Assembly (NCBI GenBank): GCA_004524425.1
Contig: SDNN01000002.1
Location: 1-51,676 of the forward strand
Direction of reading: 5' to 3'
Length of the DNA: 51,676 nt
From: Promethearchaeota archaeon
GTDB lineage: Archaea; Asgardarchaeota; Lokiarchaeia; Sigynarchaeales; SOKP01
Below are positions 17,136 to 25,977 of the stretch, piece after piece. A program made the translations under genes and the position numbers. Within the stretch, counting starts at the first letter, position 1. Each line of letters opens with the position of its first letter. The notes beneath the pieces are model-generated. The model was not told the origin of the DNA and did no database searches. It saw only the letters and a list, made by a program, of their open reading frames with translations.

Positions 17136-17906
17136 ATGAAGAATCAAATGAAAATTAAAGGGATTTTTTTTGATCTTTATGGTACTTTGTTAGTATATGG
17201 GGACATGAAACAAGCTTGGAAAGATTGGTTAATGGCTTTTCATGATTCATTACTTAGATTTGGATTGGAACTCCCAATCAAGGAGTTTTCAGGATATTGT
17301 CATGGATTTTTCAGTAAAGAGACACCTAAGGCTCAAGAGGATGGTTTGACGGTTTTCGAACGTAGAATTCAAGAGTTATCTCAAAATTTAGGAATAGAGC
17401 TAAATAAGGATGAAATCAATCGTGTTGCAGTTTCTTGTTTGAATTCATGGCATAAATATATTTCCTTGGATAAAGACACCATTCCTGTATTAACATCATT
17501 GAGGAAAGATAAAAAGATTGCTCTTATTTCTAATTTTGATTATCCTCCTCACGTCCATGATCTCTTATCAAAATATAAGTTAAGAGACTATTTTGATATT
17601 ATAATAATTTCTGGAGAGATAGGGCTTAAAAAACCTAAACCAGATATCTTTTTTAAGGCACTTAAGGATACAGGACTTGCCTCTAGAGAAGTTATTCATA
17701 TTGGAGATTCCTTGGATGATATAAAAGGTGCCATGGCTGCAAATATAACTCCAATATTAATTCAAAGAAAAAAACATGAAAAAAGTGAAGTATTAACTGA
17801 TTATCAATCAGTAGAGAAATCATTCGTTCCTAATCAGGGGTATTCGATATTAAAAGAAGTTAAAAAAATATCAGAATTAACTGAGCTTCTTGAAATGGAT
17901 TTTTAA
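17136..17906 (+). CDS. HAD-superfamily hydrolase (haloacid dehalogenase-like)
   Basis: 256 residues. Motif I is GIFFDLYGTLL (note Tyr in place of the second Asp, as in dehalogenase-like and some phosphatase members), motif II IALISNFDY, the conserved Lys is in GLKKPKPDIF, and motif IV is HIGDSLDDIKGA. A C1 helical cap lies between motifs I and II. Replacement of the usual second Asp by Tyr is typical of haloacid dehalogenases and of some HDHD-type proteins, so phosphatase activity is not certain. The start could also be the ATG 12 bases later. It converges with the next gene (4 bases between stops). Confidence 0.87.
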   Translation: MKNQMKIKGIFFDLYGTLLVYGDMKQAWKDWLMAFHDSLLRFGLELPIKEFSGYCHGFFSKETPKAQEDGLTVFERRIQELSQNLGIELNKDEINRVAVSCLNSWHKYISLDKDTIPVLTSLRKDKKIALISNFDYPPHVHDLLSKYKLRDYFDIIIISGEIGLKKPKPDIFFKALKDTGLASREVIHIGDSLDDIKGAMAANITPILIQRKKHEKSEVLTDYQSVEKSFVPNQGYSILKEVKKISELTELLEMDF

Positions 17907-17910
17907 CTCT

Positions 17911-18285
17911 TTAAAAATAACCAAGATGCCCCAAATTCTTGTCATTCTCGTCAAGGATGTGAACTAGACCCATGGATAGAGCCTCTTCATCTTTACTCTT
18001 ACCAGATGCTGATTTTGTAGGTTTGGCTACGTATTTTATTGTTTCTAGCTTAAATTTGAATATTCCATTACATTCATGGCATTTTATCGAGATGATCTTG
18101 ACATTTTTCTTATCATCATCATGTTCTTCCATTTCAAGAGGCTCCAACTTGTCTATATCTTGATTATCGCAATTTGGCAAGAAGCATTGATCTAAACTAA
18201 TTCTTTCCATGCCTCTTCTGGCTAATGATATATACGCATGACTTGGAATTTCCAACCAAAGATCCTTTTTTTTTTTTTCAACCAT
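17911..18285 (-). CDS. Conserved-looking small protein with possible zinc site, unknown
   Basis: 124 residues, not recognised. Cys residues occur as CFLPNC near residue 34-39 and CHEC near 73-76, so a four-Cys zinc site is plausible. The stretch between them is strongly acidic (EMEEHDDDKKN) and is followed by beta-strand-like sequence. The N-terminus is basic and begins at an ATG with no clear ribosome site. It stands alone between a convergent HAD gene and the HyuB gene. Confidence 0.6.
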   Translation of the reverse strand: MVEKKKKDLWLEIPSHAYISLARRGMERISLDQCFLPNCDNQDIDKLEPLEMEEHDDDKKNVKIISIKCHECNGIFKFKLETIKYVAKPTKSASGKSKDEEALSMGLVHILDENDKNLGHLGYF

Positions 18286-18437
18286 TATTCATCATGGAAG
18301 GTAGTATTTTTTTCAAACGTAATAATTGTACGTTTATGAATTTAGTAAGCTAATTATTGTTTAATATTATATTTTATAGAATTTTCGAAATAGAGTTAAG
18401 AATTCAAAATTAACTATCACGAGCATGGCTTTCTGTC

Positions 18438-20207
18438 TCATTTCTCGGTTTCACTCTTAAGTCGCAACCTAAGTTTTTTAGTTAAATCAAAATCTATTTC
18501 CATGGTTTCTGGTTTGATAACTACACCATATTCATCTTTTGCCTTCTCAATGGATACATAATCATTTATAACATCATTTTGCACTAATTTTGGATCTCTT
18601 TCGAGCGGACTGCCAACGCCACCTCCCCCCATCATTTCTATACCCAATAATCTCCCTTTTCCTGCAAATCCTATTTCTAAGGCACGGCCATATTTTATTT
18701 TTCCTTTCTTTCCTTTCCAATGTCGGCATACAGTTCCAGATTTACCTCCAAGCACGCCATCCACTGGATTTATTTGACCACAACCTCCTTTCACATATTC
18801 AATTTTATCTCCATAAGCTTCTATCTCAAAAACCATTCCAACACCCCCTCTCCATTTTCCAGGACCTCCTGAATCGGTCACGAAATTGGTTCTATGAATT
18901 AGCTCGGGAAATTGGCTTTCTAATAATTCAACAGACATCGGTATTGCAGCACCAAGAGCAATACTAGAAGCAACATGAGGCCACCCATCGGCACCCCAAG
19001 TAGCTCCGCCTCCAGCAAGATTTACGTAATGAATTATTGTATATCTTCTTCCATACCTATCTGTTCCATTAGTGACCATTGTATTCCATTTTCCCCATTC
19101 TGCATTTGCTTTATGAGGTACAGCCTGAGCTATAGCCTTCCAGCAAGCATGGATAATTTCTTGAGCAACACAAACAGTAGACATGCCAGTGGGAAATGGC
19201 CATTCTACATTTACTATACTAGCTTTTGGGGCAATGACGCTAATTGGATTAAAACATCCTTCATTGTGAGGAATGTCTGGATCAATCGTTGTAAGTACAG
19301 AAATATACACTGCAGAATGCGTGTTCGAAATAGCACTATTAATAATTGATCTCACTTGCCTTTTAGAGCCTGTAAAATCAAAAATTAATTCGCTTCCTTT
19401 AATTGTAAGTTTTACTTTAATATTATGGGGTCCAGGATCAGTATAACCTCCCTCACAAAACGTTTCAGCTTCATAAGCTCCTTCCGGCCATGTTTCGATT
19501 TCCTTTCTTACACGTTGTTCTGTTGATTCGATTGCTTTATCGATAGCTTTTTGAAATGTTGTAATCCCGAAATTTTGAACCGTTTCGAGGATCCTTTTTG
19601 TAGCCATTTTATTCGCTCCGATCTGGGCGAGAAGATCTCCTGATTGATAATGGGGAACTCTCACGTTAGAGAGAAATAAATCCCAAAGTGATTTATTGAG
19701 TTCCCCTCCATTATGATAGAGCTTACTGGGAGGAATTATTATTGCTTCTTGCATGACTTCTTCCGCTATGGGATTATAAGTTCCTGCTTGATTCCCTCCA
19801 ATATCCGCTTGATGTCCTCTAGTAATAGCAAAGGCTACAAGTTCATCATTTCCTTTAGCACCATCTTGCTGAAAAATTGGGGTAATAATGGTCACATCGG
19901 CCGGGTGATTGTTGCCATGATAAGGGGAATTCATCATAATAACATCACCAGGATATAATTCATTTTTAAAATAATTTAGAACAGATTTTACTGCAAAAGG
20001 CATGGCCCCAAGATGGATCGGAAGGCCTGCTTCTAATGCCATCATTCTACCTCTTGCATCTGCAATTCCACAGGAAAAATCGTGGGCTTGATTAAAAACT
20101 GCGGAGCGAGCAGTTTTAAGGGTTATTTCTGCCATTTCCCTTGCGATTGTGTTAAGCCTATTCATTATAATTGAAACGATCACAGTATCAACTTTATCAT
20201 TCTTCAA
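18438..20207 (-). CDS. hyuB: Hydantoinase B/oxoprolinase subunit (HyuB)
   Basis: 589 residues. The family's N-terminus DTVIVSIIMNRLNTIAREM, then SPYHGNNHPADVTI, TRGHQADIGGNQAGTYNP and, near the C-terminus, FVTDSGGPGKWRGGVGM and GCGQINPVDGVLGGKSG identify HyuB/acetone carboxylase-alpha type proteins. With HyuA it uses ATP to open a cyclic amide such as hydantoin or 5-oxoproline, or in related complexes to carboxylate a ketone. The start is a TTG at 20207; the ribosome site GAGGTG overlaps the last codons of hyuA, so translation is coupled. Confidence 0.93.
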   Translation of the reverse strand: MKNDKVDTVIVSIIMNRLNTIAREMAEITLKTARSAVFNQAHDFSCGIADARGRMMALEAGLPIHLGAMPFAVKSVLNYFKNELYPGDVIMMNSPYHGNNHPADVTIITPIFQQDGAKGNDELVAFAITRGHQADIGGNQAGTYNPIAEEVMQEAIIIPPSKLYHNGGELNKSLWDLFLSNVRVPHYQSGDLLAQIGANKMATKRILETVQNFGITTFQKAIDKAIESTEQRVRKEIETWPEGAYEAETFCEGGYTDPGPHNIKVKLTIKGSELIFDFTGSKRQVRSIINSAISNTHSAVYISVLTTIDPDIPHNEGCFNPISVIAPKASIVNVEWPFPTGMSTVCVAQEIIHACWKAIAQAVPHKANAEWGKWNTMVTNGTDRYGRRYTIIHYVNLAGGGATWGADGWPHVASSIALGAAIPMSVELLESQFPELIHRTNFVTDSGGPGKWRGGVGMVFEIEAYGDKIEYVKGGCGQINPVDGVLGGKSGTVCRHWKGKKGKIKYGRALEIGFAGKGRLLGIEMMGGGGVGSPLERDPKLVQNDVINDYVSIEKAKDEYGVVIKPETMEIDFDLTKKLRLRLKSETEK

Positions 20208-20210
20208 TTT

Positions 20211-22283
20211 TCACACCTCTTTTTTCATTTTTAAAACATAATTATTATATTCATCAATTAAGCACTCAGAATCGGGTATCACCACAATAGTAGTGTCTGG
20301 TTCTTCTATGATTGCCGGCCCTTGAATAAAGTTTCCACTGATGAGTAATTGACCATCATAAATTGGTGGTTCTATGAACTCACCTTTTTCATGAAAGTAA
20401 ACCTTTCTACTTTGCTTTATTGCTCCTTCAGGAGGTAGCTTCGATGATTTCTTTGTTTTTTGAATTTCTACTTTTTCTTTTTTTCCCACCGCCTTAACTC
20501 TTACATGAACTAGTTCTATATCAGATTCTTTATCGTTATATCCATAGATCATTTCATGTTTCTCATGAAATAAGTTCTCAATTATTCTAATATTATCTTG
20601 TGACAATGTTTCTCGAGGAATAGGAGTTTCTACTTCATATATTTGTCCGATATATCTCATATCCATTGACCACTTGAATTCGATGTCACTATCCTTTACT
20701 CCTTCAGATATAAGAGTTTGATGCCCTGTTTCTTCCATCAACATAAACAAATCATTAATTTTGTTTAAATCAGCATTTCGAATAGGATATATGAAAGGCC
20801 TTACATAATCATGCCTAATGTCAGAGATAACCATTCCAAATGCACAAAAAGCCGAGGCCGTGCGAGGAACTATGATTTTTGAAATACCAGCTAATTGTGC
20901 TAATTTGGCCGCATGAACTGGACCTGCTCCACCTGCTGCTAAGAGCATGAAATTCTTAGGATCAAATCCTCTTTTCACTGAAACTTCATTAATTCCATCG
21001 ACCATATTATTGTTCACAATTTCAACGATACCTTGAGCAGCATCGATAAGGTTTAAATCGATTTTTGAAGAGATACTTTCTAAAATTACTTTTTTTGCTA
21101 TATCCTTATTTAATTTCATTCTTCCCCCTAAGAAATTTTCAGGATTTAAATATCCCAATATTAAATTGGCATCTGTAACTGTAGGCTCATTTCCACCTTG
21201 ATTATAACATGCAGGGCCGGGCATTGCACCGGCACTTTGTGGACCAACATGTAGAATCCCACCAGGATCAATCCAAGCAATGCTTCCTCCTCCTGCACCT
21301 AATGAATGAACGTCTACACTCGGCAAAGCTAATCTAAATCGACCTATGTAACCATCTGTTGCTGTTGGAATTAATCCATTTTTAATTAAACACGCATCAA
21401 AACTTGTACCTCCCATATCAATCGTGATTATATTTGATTCTTTAACCGGACGTGAATAAAATAATCCTGCTAAAGGTCCTGAAGAAGGTCCAGAAAGAGC
21501 GAGTCTGATGGGAATTTTACTGACGGTTTCAACTGAAGCAACACCAGCATTAGATTGCATTATTAAAATGTTTCTTTCAAAACCTAACTGGTGGAGTTTA
21601 TCTTTTAGCCTTGTAAGATATTCTGAAGAGTAAGGAGCAACATATGCATTCAAGATCGTGGCCAAAGTACGTTCATATTCTCTCAACTGAGGAAGCACTT
21701 CGTGGGACAAGTGAATTTTAGCCTCTGGAAAATTCTTTTTATATATTTCCGCTATTTTTTTTTCATGAATGGAATTAATCGGCGAGAATAGTAAAGATAC
21801 AGCAATTGACATGATATTATTTTTTTTAAAAAAATCAATGGTAGTAAATACGTCCTCTTCATTAAGAGGAGTCAGCACCTTTCCCGAAAAATCGATTCTT
21901 TCTTCTACTTCACATCTAAGTTTTCGTGGGCAAGGTGGTTCTGGTGGTGGCCACCGCATATCATATCTCCTCTCTTCTTTCCACCATTGCTCGATAACGT
22001 CTCTGAATCCTTTAGTTGCTATTAATCCAACATCATTTCCTTGTTTAGATAAAATAAGATTTGTGGCTACGGTTGTACCATGTATCAATAGATCTGTCAT
22101 TCTTAAGAAATCCTCTATTTTTAAATTAAGATCATCAGCAGCTAATTGAAGAGAATCTAAAACCCCTCTCGAATAATCATCAGGTGTTGAAGGTGCTTTA
22201 TATCTTTTAATAAATCCATTTTGATTATCGACTACTACGCAATCGGTAAATGTACCGCCCGCATCAATAGCAATTCTATACAT
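20211..22283 (-). CDS. hyuA: Hydantoinase A/oxoprolinase subunit (HyuA)
   Basis: 690 residues. The ASKHA-type ATPase begins with YRIAIDAGGTFTDCVVVD, followed by HGTTVATNLIL, then NIITIDMGGTSFDACLI (second phosphate loop), SLGAGGGSIAWID and AAGGAGPVHAAKLAQ. The C-terminal 150 residues form the beta-rich region usual in the family (IEEPDTTIVVIPD). It provides ATP-driven phosphorylation of the substrate amide. It is upstream of hyuB with a 3-base gap; the two make an operon transcribed away from gatC. Substrate class (hydantoin, oxoproline, ketone) is open; the absence of a third, acetone-carboxylase gamma-like subunit here favours a hydantoinase or oxoprolinase. Confidence 0.94.
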   Translation of the reverse strand: MYRIAIDAGGTFTDCVVVDNQNGFIKRYKAPSTPDDYSRGVLDSLQLAADDLNLKIEDFLRMTDLLIHGTTVATNLILSKQGNDVGLIATKGFRDVIEQWWKEERRYDMRWPPPEPPCPRKLRCEVEERIDFSGKVLTPLNEEDVFTTIDFFKKNNIMSIAVSLLFSPINSIHEKKIAEIYKKNFPEAKIHLSHEVLPQLREYERTLATILNAYVAPYSSEYLTRLKDKLHQLGFERNILIMQSNAGVASVETVSKIPIRLALSGPSSGPLAGLFYSRPVKESNIITIDMGGTSFDACLIKNGLIPTATDGYIGRFRLALPSVDVHSLGAGGGSIAWIDPGGILHVGPQSAGAMPGPACYNQGGNEPTVTDANLILGYLNPENFLGGRMKLNKDIAKKVILESISSKIDLNLIDAAQGIVEIVNNNMVDGINEVSVKRGFDPKNFMLLAAGGAGPVHAAKLAQLAGISKIIVPRTASAFCAFGMVISDIRHDYVRPFIYPIRNADLNKINDLFMLMEETGHQTLISEGVKDSDIEFKWSMDMRYIGQIYEVETPIPRETLSQDNIRIIENLFHEKHEMIYGYNDKESDIELVHVRVKAVGKKEKVEIQKTKKSSKLPPEGAIKQSRKVYFHEKGEFIEPPIYDGQLLISGNFIQGPAIIEEPDTTIVVIPDSECLIDEYNNYVLKMKKEV

Positions 22284-22440
22284 ATTTCATCTCAATATTT
22301 TTTTAAATGAACATTTTAAAATTTAAATTTAATTTACTTTTTTTCTAGAATGTCTAAAATCAAGTTTAATGCCATAAACCAAATTAACACACAGCATGAT
22401 TAAGCTTAATTATAATCCTAAATTATTATCGCTGGAGAAA

Positions 22441-22450
22441 AATATAAAAT
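22441..22450 (+). promoter_or_regulatory. TATA element for gatC
   Basis: AATATAAAAT is centred about 22 bp before the ATG at 22467 with no ribosome site, which fits a short-leader or leaderless transcript. Confidence 0.4.
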
Positions 22451-22466
22451 TTATTGAAAACCTATC

Positions 22467-22775
22467 ATGTCAGAGAAGAAAAAAAAAATATCAAAAGAAA
22501 CGATTGATTATGTAGCAAAGCTTGCTCTACTAGAATTATCTGAAGAAGAAAAGGAAAAATTGGCAAAACAGTTAAACGAGATTATCTCTTATTTTAATAA
22601 ATTGAATGATTTAAACACTTCTACTGTTGAGCCTACTACACATCCAATTGATGATTTAAAAAATGTATTTAGAGAAGACATTCCTTGGAAAGGGCTCACA
22701 AATGAAGAGGCTTTAAAAAATGCTCAATATAAGAAGGATGGGTATATCAAAGCTCCAAAAATATTGAAAGAATAA
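22467..22775 (+). CDS. gatC: Asp-tRNA(Asn)/Glu-tRNA(Gln) amidotransferase subunit C
   Basis: 102 residues. IDYVAKLALLELSEEEKEKL, the following helix with ISYFNKLNDLNTSTVEPTTHP and the C-terminal FREDIP and KDGYIKAPKIL are the standard GatC pattern. GatC stabilises GatA and clamps GatB in the complex that converts Asp-tRNA(Asn) or Glu-tRNA(Gln) to the amide. The partners are not in the window. It is single, divergent from hyuA across 183 bases and convergent with the next gene. Confidence 0.94.
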   Translation: MSEKKKKISKETIDYVAKLALLELSEEEKEKLAKQLNEIISYFNKLNDLNTSTVEPTTHPIDDLKNVFREDIPWKGLTNEEALKNAQYKKDGYIKAPKILKE

Positions 22776-22780
22776 TCAAG

Positions 22781-23788
22781 CTATTCCTTATATTTTTTGG
22801 TAAGTAATTTTATGGCGTCTGCCATATCTCTTAATGCTTTCCTGCGTTCAGCAGGCGTCATGTTATGAAAATCCTCTTCAAGATCCGTTCCTATCTCCTC
22901 TCCAGAGGCCACGACTTTATATTTCTTATAAACGAGAGTAGTGATGTAATCATCATAACGCCCTAACACTTTTTTTAGAGCGGAATCTTCTTTAATTTCT
23001 TCCCATAATTCTAAAGTTTCTAAGGAACGCATTCCAATATCTATTCTGAACCAACTAATGGGAAACAAAAGTTCTCTTTGGATTCCCATTTCTATGATTG
23101 CTATATTTTCCTCATCGATATAAATTTCTGGTAACTCATCTTCTTTGAAGATGATATTATCACTCATAATGTAGAGATTGGCAGCACCTCTACTCGTGCA
23201 GACAATTCCCGTGGCAAAGCCTTTTGCAAGACGAATTCTGTCCGCTAAATCCTCTAAAGTTGAGCCAAATATATTTAAATTCTTTTTATGCGTTCCTTGA
23301 AATTCCATTTTTATTTTTCTTAATCCTTTCATATCAGTTATGATCTGAGGGAATAAATCTTCGTCCCTTGTTTTCTTATGAGCTTCCATTAATTTGTTGA
23401 TAATTCCATAATCCAGTTTTAATCCGGGTATAACACAGTTTTGGTTCAAAAAGGCATCGACTTCAAAATCCATGACTCCATAAAACACTCTATGGTTTTT
23501 GATGATTTTATCGATACTTTCCGCGATGGTTTTGACTAAAGCTTTAGGATCATCTCTTACAGAGCTATACTCGGTGGTTTCAAATGAATCTATTTGATCT
23601 TCGAGACCTTTTTCTTGATAAAATTCTGCCCAGCTCATTTCTGTAAAAATAGTCCCTTCATTATGAAGATTATGTTGTCCATCAAGGCTCACAATGCTTT
23701 TATCTCCACCAATCTCAACCCCTTTTTTTGATCCCGCAGCTGTAATTGCCTTGGGCGGATTAATAAACTCTATTGACAATAGGAACAC
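22781..23788 (-). CDS. Unknown 335-residue protein
   Basis: Not recognised. It is soluble-looking, mixed alpha/beta and acidic. Notable stretches are KSIVSLDGQHNLHNEGTIF near residue 30, FYGVMDFEVDAFLNQN near 102, AKGFATGIVCTSRGAANLY near 195 and a C-terminal helix MTPAERRKALRDMADAIK. No signal peptide, membrane segment or Cys cluster. The start is taken as GTG at 23788 because no ATG lies upstream of the conserved-looking part; a TTG three codons later is also possible. It stands alone between gatC and the histidine kinase. Confidence 0.6.
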   Translation of the reverse strand: MFLLSIEFINPPKAITAAGSKKGVEIGGDKSIVSLDGQHNLHNEGTIFTEMSWAEFYQEKGLEDQIDSFETTEYSSVRDDPKALVKTIAESIDKIIKNHRVFYGVMDFEVDAFLNQNCVIPGLKLDYGIINKLMEAHKKTRDEDLFPQIITDMKGLRKIKMEFQGTHKKNLNIFGSTLEDLADRIRLAKGFATGIVCTSRGAANLYIMSDNIIFKEDELPEIYIDEENIAIIEMGIQRELLFPISWFRIDIGMRSLETLELWEEIKEDSALKKVLGRYDDYITTLVYKKYKVVASGEEIGTDLEEDFHNMTPAERRKALRDMADAIKLLTKKYKE

Positions 23789-23935
23789 TTAAGGATGATT
23801 TATTAGGGCTTTTTACTTAGCACTAATAATAATAATAGAGGTAATAAATTTAAATAATTAGTGAATTTTTTTATAAAACGCGATTCTTCCATGACTCAGT
23901 TAAATATAGCCATTTGATTTGATTTGATTTAAGAA

Positions 23936-25849
23936 TTAATTTAGGGGTAATTTTACAATAAAAGTAGACCCTTTATTCCTTCCTTCTGATGTAACCCAAA
24001 TTTGTCCATTATGTAATTCAACAATTTGTTTTGATATGTAGAGTCCTAAGCCTGTTCCTTCTCTATTAATATCGTTTTTGAGATCTTGTGATCGTTCAAT
24101 CTTACTGAATTTTTTAAACAATTTTTTTATCTCTTGTTCCGTTAAACCTATTCCCTCATCCTTTACAAATATCTCGACATTTCCTTTATTGCTTTTTAAT
24201 GAAACTTTTATTCTAGCATGTTGAGAACTATATTTGATGGCATTAGAAACTAAATTAGTAATAATTCTTTCGAACCCAGATTTATCAATGTTCATGTATA
24301 ATTCTTGAGGAAGTTCAAAATCAATAGATTGGTTTTTCTTGTAATACAAATATTTCAAGTCGTTTACACAATCTTTTATCAATTCAACTAAATCAAGTTG
24401 TTGTTTATGAAGTTTTAATTTTTTAGAATCTATCCTGGATATATCAAGTAAATTTAGAATCAAATTTTTTAAACGGATGCTCCCATTCTTGGCTATTTCA
24501 ATAAGCTCCAAGGAATTTTTATCTAATTTTTCCCTATTAAGATCATAAAAAAATTGTAACGAACCATAAACTGCACTTAACGGAGATTTTAATTCATGAG
24601 ACGCGATATCTATGAAATTTTTTCTGATCTCATCTAACTCCATGAGCTTTTCATTTTCTTCTCTTATAATTTGTTCAGCCATTTTTAACGTTGAGAAGTC
24701 TTGGAGTTCAACGTGAAAACAATTCTCGTCAGCATATTTTATAATTGAATAATAAAGTTGATACCACTTCTTTTTGCCGTTCCTTGAGGTATAACTAAAT
24801 TCTATTGGATCATGAATTTGATTCTTTATGTTCTTAAGAATTCTTTCCAAAGTGGAAAATGCTTGTTCCTTAGATAATGAAAAAAGTAAGTTATAGATTT
24901 TTTTATTAATTATCTTTTCTCTTGATAATTCTAAAGCCTCTTCCGCAGATTTATTACATTCAAGTACTCGAGCACGACTATCAAATATGAAAATTAGATT
25001 TGGAGAGGTACGAGTAATGGTTCGAAATTTTTCTTCCGATTCTTTTAATTTTTCTTTAGCGTCTATCAAATCACTAATATCATGAATCACACCACTTATT
25101 CCAACTATTTTTCCATCTTGATAAATAGGTCTTGAATTAATTTGAGCAGAAAATGTCGTGCCATCTTTTTTTAGAATTAAATATTCATTTGGTTTGGTGG
25201 ATTCGCCTTTAAATATTTTCCTTATATTTGATATGGCTCTATCTGTATCTTTAGGAGCCACAAATTTTAAAATATTGAATCCCTTTTTTAAATCTTTTCT
25301 ATCATACCCGAATTTTTTAAAGGCTATAGAATTAGCATAAGTAAGTTTTAGGTCATTATCAGCTTTAAAAATGATATCGGGCAATAATTCAGCTAAATCT
25401 CGATATTTCTTCTCGGATTGGCGTATTTTTTGAGCAAGCAAGACTTTCTTTTCAATATCTTGAATGATTATTTGAATAAGCTTTTGCTCACCAATCTTGA
25501 CCAAAAAAGCAATAATGCTCACCCAAACCAATTGCCCTTTTTTATTGCGAATTTGTAAATCGAGTGGTTCTATAATTTCTCCATTTATGACAGATTTGAA
25601 TAATCTATCCGTTGTTTGAATAAATCCAGATGGATGAATTGAGAGAAAAGTAAAATGTTTTCCAAGCAATTCCTCTCGCTTATATCCGAATAATTTCTCC
25701 GAGTTTTTATCTAAATCTACAAAATTTCCATCCATGTTCAACAAAATAATTGAAAATGGAGAATTTTTAGTTAAAATCTGATAATTTTCCTTTGTTTTTG
25801 CTAACTCTTTATTCTTATTATTTGATTCAGTCAAATTATAATCTTTCAA
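23936..25849 (-). CDS. PAS-domain sensor histidine kinase, soluble
   Basis: 637 residues. Three PAS domains in a row (about 22-130, 140-265 and 270-395), each with a typical N-terminal strand such as SPFSIILLNMDGNFVDLDKN and an ISGVIHDISDL-type end, then a HisKA domain with the phospho-acceptor His in DIASHELKSPLSAVYGS near 415 and an HATPase domain with NLVSNAIKYS (N box), DEGIGL (G1) and GTGLGLYISKQIV (G2). No membrane segment, so it senses something in the cytoplasm, perhaps a redox or ligand signal. No response-regulator gene is adjacent. The start is TTG at 25849; the frame stays open for some 15 codons upstream but has no ATG. Confidence 0.93.
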   Translation of the reverse strand: MKDYNLTESNNKNKELAKTKENYQILTKNSPFSIILLNMDGNFVDLDKNSEKLFGYKREELLGKHFTFLSIHPSGFIQTTDRLFKSVINGEIIEPLDLQIRNKKGQLVWVSIIAFLVKIGEQKLIQIIIQDIEKKVLLAQKIRQSEKKYRDLAELLPDIIFKADNDLKLTYANSIAFKKFGYDRKDLKKGFNILKFVAPKDTDRAISNIRKIFKGESTKPNEYLILKKDGTTFSAQINSRPIYQDGKIVGISGVIHDISDLIDAKEKLKESEEKFRTITRTSPNLIFIFDSRARVLECNKSAEEALELSREKIINKKIYNLLFSLSKEQAFSTLERILKNIKNQIHDPIEFSYTSRNGKKKWYQLYYSIIKYADENCFHVELQDFSTLKMAEQIIREENEKLMELDEIRKNFIDIASHELKSPLSAVYGSLQFFYDLNREKLDKNSLELIEIAKNGSIRLKNLILNLLDISRIDSKKLKLHKQQLDLVELIKDCVNDLKYLYYKKNQSIDFELPQELYMNIDKSGFERIITNLVSNAIKYSSQHARIKVSLKSNKGNVEIFVKDEGIGLTEQEIKKLFKKFSKIERSQDLKNDINREGTGLGLYISKQIVELHNGQIWVTSEGRNKGSTFIVKLPLN

Positions 25850-25977
25850 AAGGTTCTGATCTCTAATAAAAAATACAGAAATTTTAAATTTCTTTTATTT
25901 CTTGATGTTCGTTCTAATATCGTACATAAACATAAAAGAAGAAAAAACGAAAGGTTTGTTTTGAATCAAAAACAAAA

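Noticed and set aside
18590..19349. Two long plus-strand frames opposite hyuB
   Set aside because: They lie entirely inside the hyuB frame, have no ribosome site and read as low-complexity shadow translations.
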